From NCBI RefSeq assembly GCF_036323735.1, contig NC_086028.1, positions 38,071,001-38,135,000 of the forward strand: a stretch of DNA of 64,000 nucleotides, given 5' to 3'. Of the stretch, positions 30,850 to 42,404 are shown one piece after another (the stretch's first letter is position 1; every line of letters starts with the position of its first letter). Below the pieces are notes generated by a model. The model had not been told where the DNA came from and searched no databases. It worked only from the letters and a program-made list of their open reading frames with translations. Source of the DNA: Rattus norvegicus. Taxonomy: Eukaryota > Chordata > Mammalia > Rodentia > Muridae. The position numbers and the translations under genes were made by a program.

Positions 30850-32940
30850 ATTAAAGATTCTTTTTTAATGTATTTGTGTGTGTGGAGGCTGCAAGCCTGC
30901 CACACTACACGTGTGGAGGTCAGAGGGTGATTTTTGGACTCGGGTTTTGCTTTCCACCCTCTTGTGGGTCCTGGAGCTTGAACTTGGTTCCTCCCGTTTT
31001 ACATAACAAGGGCTTTGCCCTCAACCTCTCACCTGGCCTGGACTGAAAACTAAAGAGTGTTTTCATCTGTATCTCTTTAAAGCTCGTAAGCTTGCTAGAA
31101 AGAAACCAAGGACATTTTGAGTTGGTTTTATGGTTTCTTTTCGTCTCCGATGTTTCGAGTTTTGCCGCTTTTCCTCAGTCCACGAGGGACTTCCTTCTAG
31201 TTGGGCTCAGCCCTGCTCTGCTAAGGGAAGCAGGCAGTGACTGCTCTGATTTGGACCCAGGAGCCTTCTGTGGGGTTTTCATTAGGAAAGAGACTTAGAG
31301 GTACCAATTTCTTTTTTAAAAATTACATTTTGTGTATCTGAGTGTTCTGCCTGCATGAGTGTTAAATGCATTGCACGCACGCCTGCTGCATGCGGGGTTC
31401 AGAAGCTGTTGAATCTTGCAGAACTAGATGCACTTGGCTGTGAGCCACCGTGCGGAAGCTGGGAACCTCTGTAAGAGCAACAAGTGCTCCTAACATCTGA
31501 GCTCTCTCAGCCCCTGGTTTTTTTTTTTTTTTTTTTATTCTTTTTTCTTTTTTCCTCTATTAACTTTTATGTGTGCGGATACTTTGTCTGAATGCATGTC
31601 TGTGACCATGTGCGTACCTGGCGCCCACCGAGGGCAATGGCCTCCGTCAAATTGGAAGTTCTAGAAGATTGTGATCCACCAGGCAGGTGCTGGGAATCAA
31701 ACCAAAGCCCTTCGGAAGAGCAGCCAGTGCCCTTAGCCTCTGGCCACTGTCCCAGCCCCATTTTTGCCACAGTGAATAATCAAATGAAGTCCGTGGTTCA
31801 CTTCTCTTGGATCTATCCCTTGGAGAAGCACTGGCTTGTGTCTTCCATCCTCCTCCTCTTGTTCTTGAGAAGAACAAAAGCCCAGGCTGTCCTCAAACTC
31901 AGAAATACCCCTGCCTCTGCCTCCCCAGTACTGGGATTAAAGGTGTGTACCACCAAACCTCATGTAAACCACTCTGGCCTCGAACTCAATCTTCTGCTTC
32001 AGATCCCAATGCTAGGATTGTATGTGTAAGCTGCCGTGCAGCTGTACGGTGTCTCTTTAGCCACTCGAGGATGTGCTGCCCTATATCCCTTAAGCAGCCT
32101 CAACAGTGTGGGAAGGTCCTACTGTCCCTGCATCCTCCTACTCTAAGGTTTGTTAAATCCCAGCTATCCAGGGGCATGTGAAACAGCGTCTCGGTGTGAT
32201 TTGGTGTAGCACCCTCCTAAACACGATGTTGGGGTGTCTCTGTGTGCATTATTAGCCATTCGTATATATTCTCTGGGGCTGAGAGACTACTCGGCAGCTG
32301 CGAGCTCTTGCTGCTCTTCTAGAGGACCTGGGTTTAACTTCCAGCAACTCACAGCCACCCAGGAATCAAACAGACACCTCTGGTTAAAAATAAAATCTTA
32401 GATGTCTGTTCAAGTCTTTTACCTGCTTTCTAATTGAATCGTTTGTGTTTTATGAGTCGAAGAATTCTTTATATAATCAAAGTATGGGTTCCAAATCTCT
32501 CACACACACTATGGGTGTTTAAGGTACATTTTAATTTTATTTCTAAGAGTGTTTTGCTAGCACAAGAGAGCAAAGAGGTCAGAAGAGGGCGCTGGATTTC
32601 CTGGGGCTAGAGTTAACCACACTTGAAAGCTAGGAACTAAACCCAGGTCCTCTGGTACTCTTAATTCCCTAGTTATCAATCCAGCCCTTGGTTGATGACA
32701 GAGCTCTGTGTTTGAGGCTAGCCTTGTCTACACAGTGAGTTCCAGGCCAGCCAGAGATATATGAGATCCTGTTTCCAAGAAATTTACTTATTGTGTGTAA
32801 ACATGTGTGTGTGGGGGCACCCATGCCTTGGTATGTGTGAAGATCAGAGGATACCTTTCAGGAATTGACTCTCCTTCCACTTTGTGGGTCCCAGGGTTCA
32901 AACTAGGGGTTGTTAGATTCACTGACACTGCTAAGTTGGC
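30850..32940. repeat. Dense old SINE region (B1/B2/B3 fragments)
   Basis: Antisense B3-type copies at about 30850-31045, 31300-31520, 31555-31760 and 32520-32690; antisense B1 at about 31860-31980; a sense B2-type fragment at about 32275-32400; a sense B1 fragment at about 32700-32780; another B3 piece at about 32790-32935. All are diverged. A T-rich run lies at 31519-31557. No gene is seen. Confidence 0.7.
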
Positions 32941-32958
32941 TCACCAACTCGCTCTCTT

Positions 32959-33059
32959 TTTTTTTTTTTTCTTTTTTCTTTTTTTCAGAGCTGGGGACCG
33001 AACCCAGGGCCTTGCGCTTGCTAGGCAAGCGCTCTACCACTGAGCTAAATCCCCAACCC
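32959..33059 (-). mobile_element. ID SINE, first of a pair at one site
   Basis: Antisense ID with interrupted T tract and 'cagagctgg' variant. It lies between TCACCAACTCGCTCTCTT (32941-32958) and TCGCCAACTCTCTT (33060-33073). Confidence 0.93.
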
Positions 33060-33068
33060 TCGCCAACT

Positions 33069-33073
<5 letters not shown>

Positions 33074-33099
<26 letters not shown>

Positions 33100-33174
33100 C
33101 GGAGCTGGGGACCGAACCCAGGGCCTTGCGCTTCCTAGGTAAGCGCTCTACCACTGAGCTAAATCCCCAGCCCC
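33074..33174 (-). mobile_element. ID SINE, second of a pair at one site
   Basis: Antisense ID with pure T tract and 'cttcctaggtaagcgc' variant. Flanked by TCGCCAACTCTCTT at 33060-33073 and 33175-33188. Diagnostic differences from the first ID argue against simple local duplication. Confidence 0.94.
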
Positions 33175-33188
33175 TCGCCAACTCTCTT

Positions 33189-34777
33189 GATTCACTTTTT
33201 GTGGTGATAAAATACACAGAGCATAAATACTAGGCTGTGCATATTTAAAGTTATGGGTCACCAATATTAGCATTTAGACCGTTGTCCACCCACCAACACC
33301 ACCATCTCCAAGAGTTTCCTTCATCCCAAACATCACTCGTGAAGGGCTAGCCTGCTCTGGTTAGCTCTATTCTATGCTGTCTATGAATTAGCTTCTTCTG
33401 GAATCTCCTGGATGTGTTCTCACTCAGAATTCCTTTCAGTGTCTTATTTAGTGCAACATTTTCAATGCACTATTTATCAGCATTTTGGTGGTTAAGTGGG
33501 TTTGCGACATGGTCTCATGTAGCCCGGGCTGGCCTCCAACTCAACATCTTCCTGCCTCACCTCGTTCAAAGTTATCCTAGGTGGCTTAGTGAGTTTAAGG
33601 GCAACCTGTTTTGCATGTAGACCCTGCCTCAAAACAGCAAAGTTAGAATTCCTTTGTAAATGTAGTTTTGTTCATACCCTAGGGCAGTGTGGTTCTTTGG
33701 GGTTGTGACCGCTCCTAACTTTAAACATAGGTTTTCTCATACATTCAGGGAGAGCACAGAGGGCCCCTCTACCTCCCTCCTCTGCACTAGACCTACTTCA
33801 GTTACTCTTCTAAAAGCCACAGCTTTAGAAAGCAGATGAGAACGGACAGTGGAGATTTGAATCTGAAATTTAAGGAGGAAGCCTCAATTGCCTTAAATAG
33901 ATGCCCTGGGCTTTGGTATTTAGTCCAGATGAGATAGGCGGTCACCACACTGCGCCGAGGGCCTCGGAAGGCAGGGAACAATGCTCTGCGACTGAGCTGC
34001 CGTTACCTTGGCTCTCCTGCCCTTATCTGTGCGTGGATGTTCTGTGTTGGCTGGAAGGGCAGCAGTCTTTCCTGGTTTAGGGCTGGGTGCAGACAGCCTG
34101 TGGGGAGAGCAAAGCTTTCTTTTGTCGGAGAAAGGAGAACCGTATTCAGTTACATAAACAGAATGGGGGAGCCAGCTTGGGAAAGGGACTTGGCTTCTGA
34201 AAATGTTTCAGTAGGCAACTTTCATGTGAACTTTGTAGGCAAAGTCATATATAAAACGACCAAGTGAAGTGAACATATTTTTATTTATTTGGGTTTTTTG
34301 AGACAGGGACTCATGTAGCCCAGACTTGCCCTGGAAGTCACTGTGTAGCGAAGAAAAAAATGGCCTTTAATTCTAATTCTTCTGCCTTCACCTTCCAAAT
34401 GCTAGGATTTCAGATACGTAATCTGTGCTTTAAACTCAGCGTTAAATATTGTTTGAGAAGGTATCCATCCCTCAGCTATGCCTCAAGTATATAAACTGGC
34501 ATGATATGGAGGCCATAGCAAGACATTCTGCTTTGCCAGTGAAATGTTCTCTTGCTAAAGGGAAAAAGTCAAGGACAATAGATGCCTCACCCTTTACCAG
34601 AGTGGAAGAGTCAAGTAGGGTCTCTTCACATGGGAGTGACTCTTCTCAGCTCAAATTTTCATCCTGTCCTTCGGCCCTGGGAAGTGCACCCCAAACTCCA
34701 CAGTGGAATCCCACATGTGGCACCTGGTGTGACCTATGGTTTTCCCCTTTTCATAGTATTCAGGTTCGTTTGTTTGC
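33189..34777. other. Intergenic, mostly unique
   Basis: Few repeats: a B1-like fragment around 33500-33600 and an antisense B1 at about 34290-34420. The remainder is unique with no supported exon. Confidence 0.6.
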
Positions 34778-34792
34778 TTTAGTTATCTTTTT

Positions 34793-34890
34793 TTTTTTTT
34801 TTTTTTGGTTCTTTTTTTTTGGAGCTGGGGAACCCAGGGCCTTGTGCTTCCTAGGCAAGGGCTCTACCACTGAGCTAAATCCCCAACCCC
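34793..34890 (-). mobile_element. ID SINE
   Basis: Antisense ID missing four bases (gggg-aaccc instead of ggggaccgaaccc). TSD TTTAGTTATCTTTTT at 34778-34792 and 34891-34905. Confidence 0.94.
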
Positions 34891-34904
34891 TTTAGTTATC
34901 TTTT

Positions 34905-35225
34905 TAAAAATATTTATTTATTTATTTATTATGTATACATCCTACAGCTATCTACCTGCATGTACGCCTGCAGGCCAGAAGAGGGCACTAGACCTCATTA
35001 CAAGATGGTTGTGAGTCACTATGTGGTTGCTGGGAATTGAACTCAGGACCTCTGGAAGAGCAGTCAGTGTTCTTTTTTTTTTTTTTTTTTTTTTCTTTTT
35101 TCTTTTTTTCGGAGCTGGGGACCGAACCCAGGGCCTTGCCCTTGCTAGGCAAGCGCTCTACCACTGAGCTAAATCCCCAACCCCTGCAGTCAGTGCTCTT
35201 AACCGCTGAGCCATCTCTCCTGCTT
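34905..35225 (-). mobile_element. B2 SINE split by an ID
   Basis: Antisense B2 ('atttatttatttatttatta', 'tggttgctgggaattgaact') interrupted at 35075-35185 by an ID, then finishing 'cttaaccgctgagccatctc'. Confidence 0.92.
35075..35185 (-). mobile_element. ID SINE nested in B2
   Basis: Antisense ID. The duplicated B2 sequence GCAGTCAGTG(T/C)TCTT lies at 35060-35074 and 35186-35200, with one later mismatch. Confidence 0.95.
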
Positions 35226-35464
35226 TAGTTATCTTAACCTTTATTTGTGGTGGAGGGATATGCCTCCTTCACATGTAGGCCTTACATGTGCACATGTAGG
35301 CCTTAGAGGAAACTTGCTGGACTTACTGAATTCTGTGTTCTCTGTCCACCACAGGAGCTCTGTAGACTGAATGCAAGTGATCAGGTATGATAACAAGTAC
35401 CTTTAACTCCTAAGCCTTCTCACTGGTTCAGTGATGTTAACATGTTTTTAAGTCCATTTTATTT

Positions 35465-35579
35465 ATTAATTTATTTATTTATTTATTTATTTGGTTCTTT
35501 TTTTCGGAGCTGGGGACCGAACCCAGGGCCTTGCGCTTCCTAGGTAAGTGCTCTATCACTGAGCTAAATCCCCAGCCCC
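35465..35579 (-). mobile_element. ID SINE with ATTT-repeat tail
   Basis: Antisense ID whose tail has become (ATTT)n. TSD CCATTTTATTT at 35454-35464 and 35580-35590. Confidence 0.9.
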
Positions 35580-35756
35580 CCATTTTATTTTTACGTGTAT
35601 GTATGTGCCCATGGGTGACTATGTGTACATGACTATAGTTGCCAAGAGAGGCCAGAAATTGTTGGGTCTCCTAGAGTAGTGTGCACCCTTACCGGCTGAG
35701 TCATCTCCCCAGACAGGTAACACTGAATGTAACATTCAATTCAAAGGAGGCACAAT

Positions 35757-36180
35757 AGCTGGGTGGAGGCGGCTCATGCCTTTAATCCCAGCACTCTTAG
35801 GGAGAGGCAGGCAGATATGTGTGAGTTCGAGGCCAGTCTGGTCTACAGAGTGAGTTCTAGGACAGCCAATGGTACACAGAGAAACCCTGTCTCAAACAAT
35901 AAACAAACACAAGCAAGTGAGACACAGGGGCATGGTAAGAGATGAGCAGCCATTTATAGTAAAATAGGATTATTACTGGGCTGGAGAGTTGGCTCAGCAG
36001 GTAAGAGCACTGACTATTCTTCCAAAGGTCCTGAGTTCAAATCCCAGCAACCACATGGTGGCCACAACCATCTGTAATTCCAGATCCAGGGGATCCAATA
36101 CCCTATTCTGGACATGTGGTACATGAATATACATGCAGGCAAAACACCCATATACATAAAACATAAATCTTAAAAGAGTG
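35757..36180 (+). mobile_element. B1 then B3-type SINE
   Basis: Sense B1 at about 35757-35898 ('catgcctttaatcccagcac', 'gagaaaccctgtctca'), then a sense B2/B3-type copy at about 35977-36180 ('ggctggagagttggctcagc', 'cagcaaccacatggtggcca'). Confidence 0.88.
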
Positions 36181-36307
36181 TTTTAAAAATAGAATTATAA
36201 CTATATTCTGTAATAGCTATGTGCATCTCTCTGACTGTCCATCTGTCTTGGGTGCCAGTTCAGTTATCTGTGGCTGTCCCACTGTGCTTGTACTTAAGAA
36301 ATGCTTG

Positions 36308-36410
36308 GGGTTGGGGATTTAGCTCAGTGGTAGAGTGCTTACCTAGGAAGCGCAAGGCCCTGGGTTCGGTCCCCAGCTCCGGAAAAAAAAAAAAAAAAAA
36401 AAAAAAAAGA
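36308..36410 (+). mobile_element. ID SINE
   Basis: Sense ID with a pure A tail of about 26. TSD AAGAAATGCTTG at 36296-36307 and 36411-36422. Confidence 0.95.
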
Positions 36411-37214
36411 AAGAAATGCTTGCCTAGTCACAGTTCCAAAGGGCAGGAGAGTCTGGGAGTGTAGGCCGGTCCTGGCAGAGCTGCTGAGTTAAGAGGGGGA
36501 TGCTCTTGACGTAAGGAAGGAAAAGAATCCCACACTAAGGTTGCTAAGACCTGTAGGGAAACCAATTCTTTTATCTATGACATTGGAAAGAGGGAGAAGC
36601 TCACGCCAATTTTCTGTTTGGGGATTGCGCATGTGCAGGTGTGGAAGCCAGAGGGCTAGGCCTTGTTCCTTCCGAAGTGGGAACAAGGTCTCCCACTGAA
36701 CCTGGAGCTTCGGAATCAGCTGGACTGGCTGCCTAGGAGCTCCAGAGATGCCCTGTTTTGACCCTCGTGTCAGCTCTGGAATCACAGCTGTGTGTCACCA
36801 TGCCTGGCTCTCCATACAGGTGTTGGGGTGGTTAAGGTCCTTGAGCTTTTTTTTTTTTTTAGATCAGTCTTACACTAAAGTTCAGCCTACCCTGGAACTC
36901 ACTGTGTAGCTCAGGCTGGCCCCTGCCTTCCCTGGAATTGCAGTTGCATTTCTAACCAGTAATTGTTGCCAGCTTTCCTACCTTATTGACTAGAGGTCAT
37001 TGAAACCGGAGGGAGCTAAACTGTGGATTCAGAAATGACAGCGTTCTGACCATGGGGTCCGTTGTCTGCACCACATAAACTACATGTGATGGTTCACCCC
37101 TGGAATCTTAGCATTTGGGAGGTGGAGGCAAAAGATCAGAAATGCACGGACATCTTTGACTACATGGTGATTTCAGGGCCAGCCTGGGAATATAGGAGAC
37201 CTGACATTTTAAAA

Positions 37215-37420
37215 GGGGGAGTAGGACTGAAGAGATGGCTCGGGAGTTAGGAGCACATGCTGCTCTTTCAGAGGTTCATAGCGTCATGTTGGGTAGTTTA
37301 CAACTGCCTGTTACTCCAGCTCCAGGGGATCCAGTGCCTTCTTCTGGCCTCTGAGGACACCCACAGATACATGACACTCTCACACAGAGGTACATACATA
37401 TGCATAAATAATAAATATTC
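37215..37420 (+). mobile_element. B2/B3-type SINE
   Basis: 'ggactgaagagatggctcgg', 'gtttacaactgcctgttact' and tail 'catatgcataaataataaat'. Diverged. Confidence 0.75.
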
Positions 37421-37490
37421 TTAAGAAAGGGGGATTGCTGCATTCGTCAATTTTTGGCAAGGAACTTGGCTTGTTAAGACCAGGACTGTT

Positions 37491-37551
37491 GGCCTAGCAA
37501 GCGCAAGGCCCTGGGTTCGGTCTCCAGCTCCTAAAAAAGAAAAAAAGAAAG
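37491..37551 (+). mobile_element. 5'-truncated ID SINE with intact TSD
   Basis: Only the 3' half of the ID body ('ggcctagcaagcgcaaggcc' onward) and tail. TSD GACCAGGACTGTT at 37478-37490 and 37552-37564 shows it inserted already truncated. Confidence 0.93.
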
Positions 37552-37599
37552 GACCAGGACTGTTTCAGTGTCTATTAGAAGAGCAAGATTTAAATTTTC

Positions 37600-37795
37600 T
37601 GTGGGACAGGAGTTTGACCTGCACGGATGTCTCTGCACCATGTGTGTCCAATGACTGCAGAGGTCAAAAGAGGGTGTAGGAACCTAGAGTTACATACAGA
37701 TGGCTGTGAGCCACCATGTGGTTGCTGGGAATTGAACTCAGGACCTCTGGAAGAGCAGTCCGTGCTCTTAACCTCTGAGCCATCTCTCCAGCCCT
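37600..37795 (-). mobile_element. B2/B3 SINE
   Basis: Antisense: 'gatggctgtgagccaccatg', 'aattgaactcaggacctctg', 'gagccatctctccagccc'. Confidence 0.88.
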
Positions 37796-38053
37796 AAATA
37801 AATCTTTAAAAATAAATAAAAATACCACCACCAACAAACAAAGAAGATGTGGGCTGCACCTAAGAAATGACAGCCAAAGTTATCTTGTGTACACAGCTGT
37901 AACATCACAGGGCCACCAGGAGGCTGACGTTACTGGAATGAGGTTTTCCAGATTGGAACCTACGGAGGCTGAGGTGTGCTATAGTGGGTGGGGTAATTAT
38001 ATATACATAATTTTCAAGCACATTAAAATTAAATTTTTAAAAATAAAGACTAG

Positions 38054-38152
38054 GGGTTGGGGATTTAACTCAGTGGTAGAGCGCTTGCCTAGCAAATGCA
38101 AGGCCCTGGGTTCGGTCCCCAGCTCTGAAAAAAAGAAAAAGAAAAAGAAAAA
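38054..38152 (+). mobile_element. ID SINE
   Basis: Sense ID with (AAAAAG)n tail. TSD AAAGACTAG at 38045-38053 and 38153-38161. Confidence 0.93.
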
Positions 38153-38161
38153 AAAGACTAG

Positions 38162-38296
38162 AGTTGGATATAATGTTGCATGCTTTTAATCCCAGCACTC
38201 AGGAGGCAGAGGCAGGTGGATCTTTGAATTTGAGGCCAGCCTGGTCTACAGGACAACCAGGAATACACTGAGAAACCCTAGCTTGAAAAAACCCAA
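38162..38296 (+). mobile_element. B1 SINE
   Basis: 'gcatgcttttaatcccagca' to 'gagaaaccctagcttgaaaa'. Confidence 0.85.
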
Positions 38297-38404
38297 CAAA
38301 ACAAAAGAAACACCCCCCCCCTTAAATAAAAAAGCAAAACCAATGTCTGAATAGTACCTATGAGATGATGTTCTTACAGATGTGAGAACAGGGAAAATTA
38401 TATT

Positions 38405-39070
38405 CATGGGCCAGCAAGATGCTCAGTCGGTAAAAGTGTTTGCCTGCATTGGATTCCCAGAAAGCACAGAAAGGCAGAAGAGAGCTCACTCCCAAAAGCT
38501 GTCCTCCTGCTGCTGCGGTGGCACAGAGCTTTAGTTCCAGCAATAGGGAGGCAGCGACAAGTGGATCTCTGTGAGTTCGAGGCCAGCCTGGTCTACAGAG
38601 TGAATACCTGGACATCCAGGGCTAAGTGAAGATACTGCCTAAGTAAAATACAATAAAATAGAATAAAATAAAATAGGCTGTAGAGATGGCTCTGTAGTCG
38701 AAGTGCTTGCCCTATAAGGTTGAAGACCAGAGCCTGGATGCCCAGAAGTCTACATCAAAACTTAAGTGAGCAGTAGCTCAGCTGTAAGTCTAGCCTTGGA
38801 AGGCAGAGAGAACAGGAATCCCAGAGCAAGCTAGCTGGCTAGTCAGACTAGCTAAATACTTAATTCTGGTTTTGATTGAAGGCCTTAATGAATGAGGTGA
38901 AGAGTGATTGAGGGTGGATCTTAGCATCAGCCTAAGGCCTGGCCTGCACATGCACCAGACCACATATACTTCAACACATGTGTCCACACGTGTTAAAAAA
39001 AAACCCATGCATATCACACAGACACACATACATGCACTCATACACACACAAACATGTACACACGCAAGCA
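38405..39070 (+). repeat. Old B1/B4-type SINE composite with CA-rich end
   Basis: A B1-like part (about 38510-38645, ending in AAAATAAAAT units), then a B4-like part (about 38675-38760), then CA-rich sequence with 'acacacatacatgcactcat' near 39020-39080. Diverged; boundaries are approximate. Confidence 0.55.
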
Positions 39071-39741
39071 CACATGCACACGCAAATGAAAAGCAGAAAA
39101 GAGATAAACAAAAGCTAGAAGCAGGTTCAACAGTTTGTTGGTCAGAGGGCAGGATGGCGCCCAGCTCCCTCACCACACTCTGGCGAAGTCTGTGCAGGAT
39201 GGCACGAACCATCAACACCGAAAGTTTGCATTGTCCCTGCCCTTGACCTGTGCCTGTGAAATATGTGTCGAGTGCTGGATGAGGCAAAGATGATGGCGTC
39301 TTAGGGTTGGACAGAATGCACGTTGAGCATTTCCTGAGCCTGAAGGGCCCATGACTCCACCTTATCAGCGAAAAGGATTCCAGCAGAGTGAGGCTGCTCC
39401 CTGTCACAGGATGAGCTCAGCAGTCAGACATGTCCCAGGGAGGACACACCAGCTTTGGGGAATTCTGGCTGTAACTTGAGACAAGTGAATTAAGCTCTCT
39501 GGAACTCTTGATCCTTTCCTTAGATGGGATGGCGTTAATATCTGTGTCTTGAGGTTGCATGAGGATTAAATGAGCCATTGCAGGTAAAGTACTCAGAGCA
39601 GTCAGGCCTGTAAATTCCAGCAACTGAGTCAAGAGGAAGTCCTTGCCTGGCCAACTAATTAAGACCTCGTCTTACAGTTATTTTTTTTTCCTTTTCCATT
39701 TTTTTCCTCTTTGTCCTGTCCATTTAAAAATATTATTCATG

Positions 39742-39915
39742 TGCTGGAGAAATGGCTCAGTGGTTAAGAGCACTGACTGCTCTTCCAGAGGTCCTGAGTT
39801 CAAATCCCAGCAACCACATGGTGGCTCACAATCATCTGTAATGAGATCTGATGCCCTCTTCCGGTGTGTCTGAAGACAGCCACAGTGTACTTATATATAG
39901 TAAATAAATGTTTAA
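39742..39915 (+). mobile_element. B2 SINE
   Basis: Young-looking sense B2: 'gctggagaaatggctcagtg', 'gtgtgtctgaagacagccac', tail 'atatatagtaaataaatg'. Confidence 0.93.
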
Positions 39916-40326
39916 AAAATATTTATTTTTATTTATGTATGTGGGGGGGGGTGAGACCCTTGTCTGTATGTGTACAACGTGCGTGCAAGTATTCGGCCTC
40001 CCTTCAGCCGTTATAAATATCTTACAGGTGCTGGGTCAAGGGGTCATGAACACAGAGCAAACACAACCCATGGCAGTGCTGACGGTTTGCGCAATCGTGC
40101 CCTGCCCTGGTTTGCAAAGCACAGGCCTTCCCGGACAGAAGTGAGGAGACAGGGTGGGAACGGATGGAGCCAGGTTACAGGTAGTGAAGGAGCTGACTGG
40201 CGTGGATGCTAGGAAATGGATCTGGGTCCTCTGTGAGAGCAGGCATTGTTTGCAGCTGCGGAGCTGTCTCTCCAGCACTCTGTCGGGGATTTGATCACAG
40301 CAGGGAACAAGCTAACGTCAAGTTGA

Positions 40327-40361
40327 TACATTGTATATACATTGTATATACATTGTATATA
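40327..40361. repeat. Tandem ACATTGTATAT repeat, three copies
   Basis: Three head-to-tail 11-12 bp units of 'acattgtatat', AT-rich. Confidence 0.85.
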
Positions 40362-40632
40362 CGGCCTCCTACTCTGGGTCGTGGAGGATGGCCTTGAGCT
40401 TCTGATCCTCCTGCCTCAGTGCTGTGTTGTTAGCACCCACCATCACGTCCAGTTTTATGTGATGTTGGGGATTGGACACAGGATATGCTAAACCGGCATC
40501 TACCAACTGAGATGTGGCTCTAGCTCCTGGTTTACTGACATTAACTTTACCTCTTTTACATGGGTGTTGCTATGAATTGAACCCAGGGTCTCGCATACAA
40601 TAGGCAAACATTGAGCTACACCCCAGCTCTTT

Positions 40633-40795
40633 ACCTTTTTTTTTTTTTTTTTTTTTTTGAGACAGGTTTCCTTGATGTATCCCTGGCTGTCCTTAAACTC
40701 ACTCTGGAGGCCTTGAATTCACAGAGATCCACCTGCCTCTGCCTCTGCCTCCCAAGTGCTGGGATTAAAGGTGTGCAGCACCACTACTGGGCTCT
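40633..40795 (-). mobile_element. B1 SINE
   Basis: T tract, 'gagacaggtttccttgatgt', 'gtgctgggattaaaggtgtg'. Confidence 0.9.
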
Positions 40796-41009
40796 TTACT
40801 TTTACAAATGTGCCTATAAATTTAAATATACACTTATAGCTCTGTTAGAGTTCATTAGACTACACCCTATTCCTTTCTCATATGACTTCACTCTAAACTC
40901 CACCCTGCTGACCCCACCTTAGAGTAGAGCTGACAGCACCTTCTCTTTATCCCAGCATATTGCCTTCTTCTTGAGTAGTAGCTTTCTTTCTTCCTTCCTT
41001 TCTTTCTTT

Positions 41010-41177
41010 CTATCTTATGTATGTGAGTACACTGTAGCTGTCTTCAGACACACCAGAAGAGGGCGTCAGACCCCATTACAGATGGACGTGAGCAAGCTTG
41101 TGGTTGCTGGGAATTGAACTCAGGACCTCTAGAACAGCAATTAGTGTTCTTAACCTCTGAGCCATCTCTCCAGCCCT
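41010..41177 (-). mobile_element. B2 SINE
   Basis: Antisense B2 preceded by a (TTCC/TTTC)n tract at about 40983-41010: 'gtctgtcttcagacaca'-type core, 'gccatctctccagccc' end. Confidence 0.92.
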
Positions 41178-41274
41178 GAGTAGTAGCTTTCTCTATTGAA
41201 TAAATATGGAGCCAGGCAGATCTCTATGAGCTCCAGGCCAGTCAGTACTACATAGTGAAGCCCCGTCTCAGAAA

Positions 41275-41880
41275 ATAGAGCTGGAGAGATACTCGGTGGT
41301 TAAGAGCAGCAGCTGGCTGTTCTTCCAGAGGTCCCTCGTCCTTCCAAGCTGCCACATGGAAGCTCACTACTGTCTGTAACACACGCGTTCCAGGGGACCC
41401 AACACCCTCATACAGACCCACATGCAGACAAAACACTAATGTACATAAAATAAAAATAAGTAAGGTATTTAGAAAAAAAAACAAAAAAACAACAGTGGGC
41501 TGGGAGACGACTCAGTCTGCAAAGGTTTTCCAGCCCTCGAGGAGAGTTTGGAATCCTAGTACACTGGAGAGGTGGAGACAGGAGGATCACTCTGATTCGC
41601 TAGCCAGCTCAGCAGTGTGAACCAGTAGCTCCAGGTTCATTCTGTTTCGAAACGTAAAGTGGACGCTGGAGATGGCTCAGTGCTTAGACCTCGTGCTCCT
41701 GCTCTTCCACAGCTTTCTGGTTTGATTCCCACCTCCTGCATGGTGCTGTCAGCAACTCGAAACTCCAGTTTTAGGGGACCTAATTCTCTATTCTGACTCT
41801 CTGGTAGGCACTGGCTATGCATACAGTGCACACACGTTCATGTGGGCAAAGGACTCACGCGCATATGATGAAATAAATAT
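41275..41880 (+). repeat. Two B2/B3-type SINEs and a B1 remnant
   Basis: Sense copy at about 41279-41475 ('gagctggagagatactcggt' to 'aataagtaaggtat'), a degenerate B1/B4 piece at about 41495-41630, and a sense copy at about 41658-41880 ('gacgctggagatggctcagt' to 'gatgaaataaatatatctta'). Confidence 0.7.
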
Positions 41881-41902
41881 ATCTTAAAAAAATAATGTAG
41901 AG

Positions 41903-42012
41903 GGGCTGGAGAGATGGCTCAGCGGTTAAGAGCAACCATCTGTAATGGGATCTGGTGTGTCTGAAGACAGCTACAGTGTACTCACATACATTAAATAAAT
42001 AAATTAAAAAAA
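41903..42012 (+). mobile_element. B2 SINE with internal deletion
   Basis: Head 'gggctggagagatggctcag' jumps from 'gttaagagca' straight to 'accatctgtaatgggatc', losing about 65 bp of the body. The tail runs into the next B2. Together they share one TSD. Confidence 0.9.
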
Positions 42013-42014
42013 AA

Positions 42015-42197
42015 TGGCTGGAGAGATGGCTCAGTGGTTAAGAGCACCCGACTGCTCTTCCAGAGGTCATGAGTTCAATTCCCAGCAACCACATGGTGGC
42101 TCACAACCATCTGTAAAGAGATCTGATGCCCCCTTCTGGTGTATCTGAAGACAGCTACAGTGTACTTATATATATAATAAATAAAATAAATCTTTAA
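42015..42197 (+). mobile_element. B2 SINE, full length
   Basis: Sense B2 starting 'tggctggagagatggctcag' in the A tail of the preceding B2. The pair is flanked by AAAAAAATAATGTAGAG at 41886-41902 and 42198-42214. Confidence 0.93.
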
Positions 42198-42404
42198 AAA
42201 AAAATAATGTAGAGAATGCTTGAGGACCTCTGGGCTCTGCCCGTACATGTGTGTGCACATGCATGTGCACACTCACACATGCACGCCATGTACACATGCT
42301 CCGGGAAAAAGAACCCAAACAAACAAACTCCAAGTGAAAAACGAATTGTGGAGGCATGAAGTAGATAGCCAATCCATTGTCAAATGTTGTGTTGCAAGTT
42401 TGTT

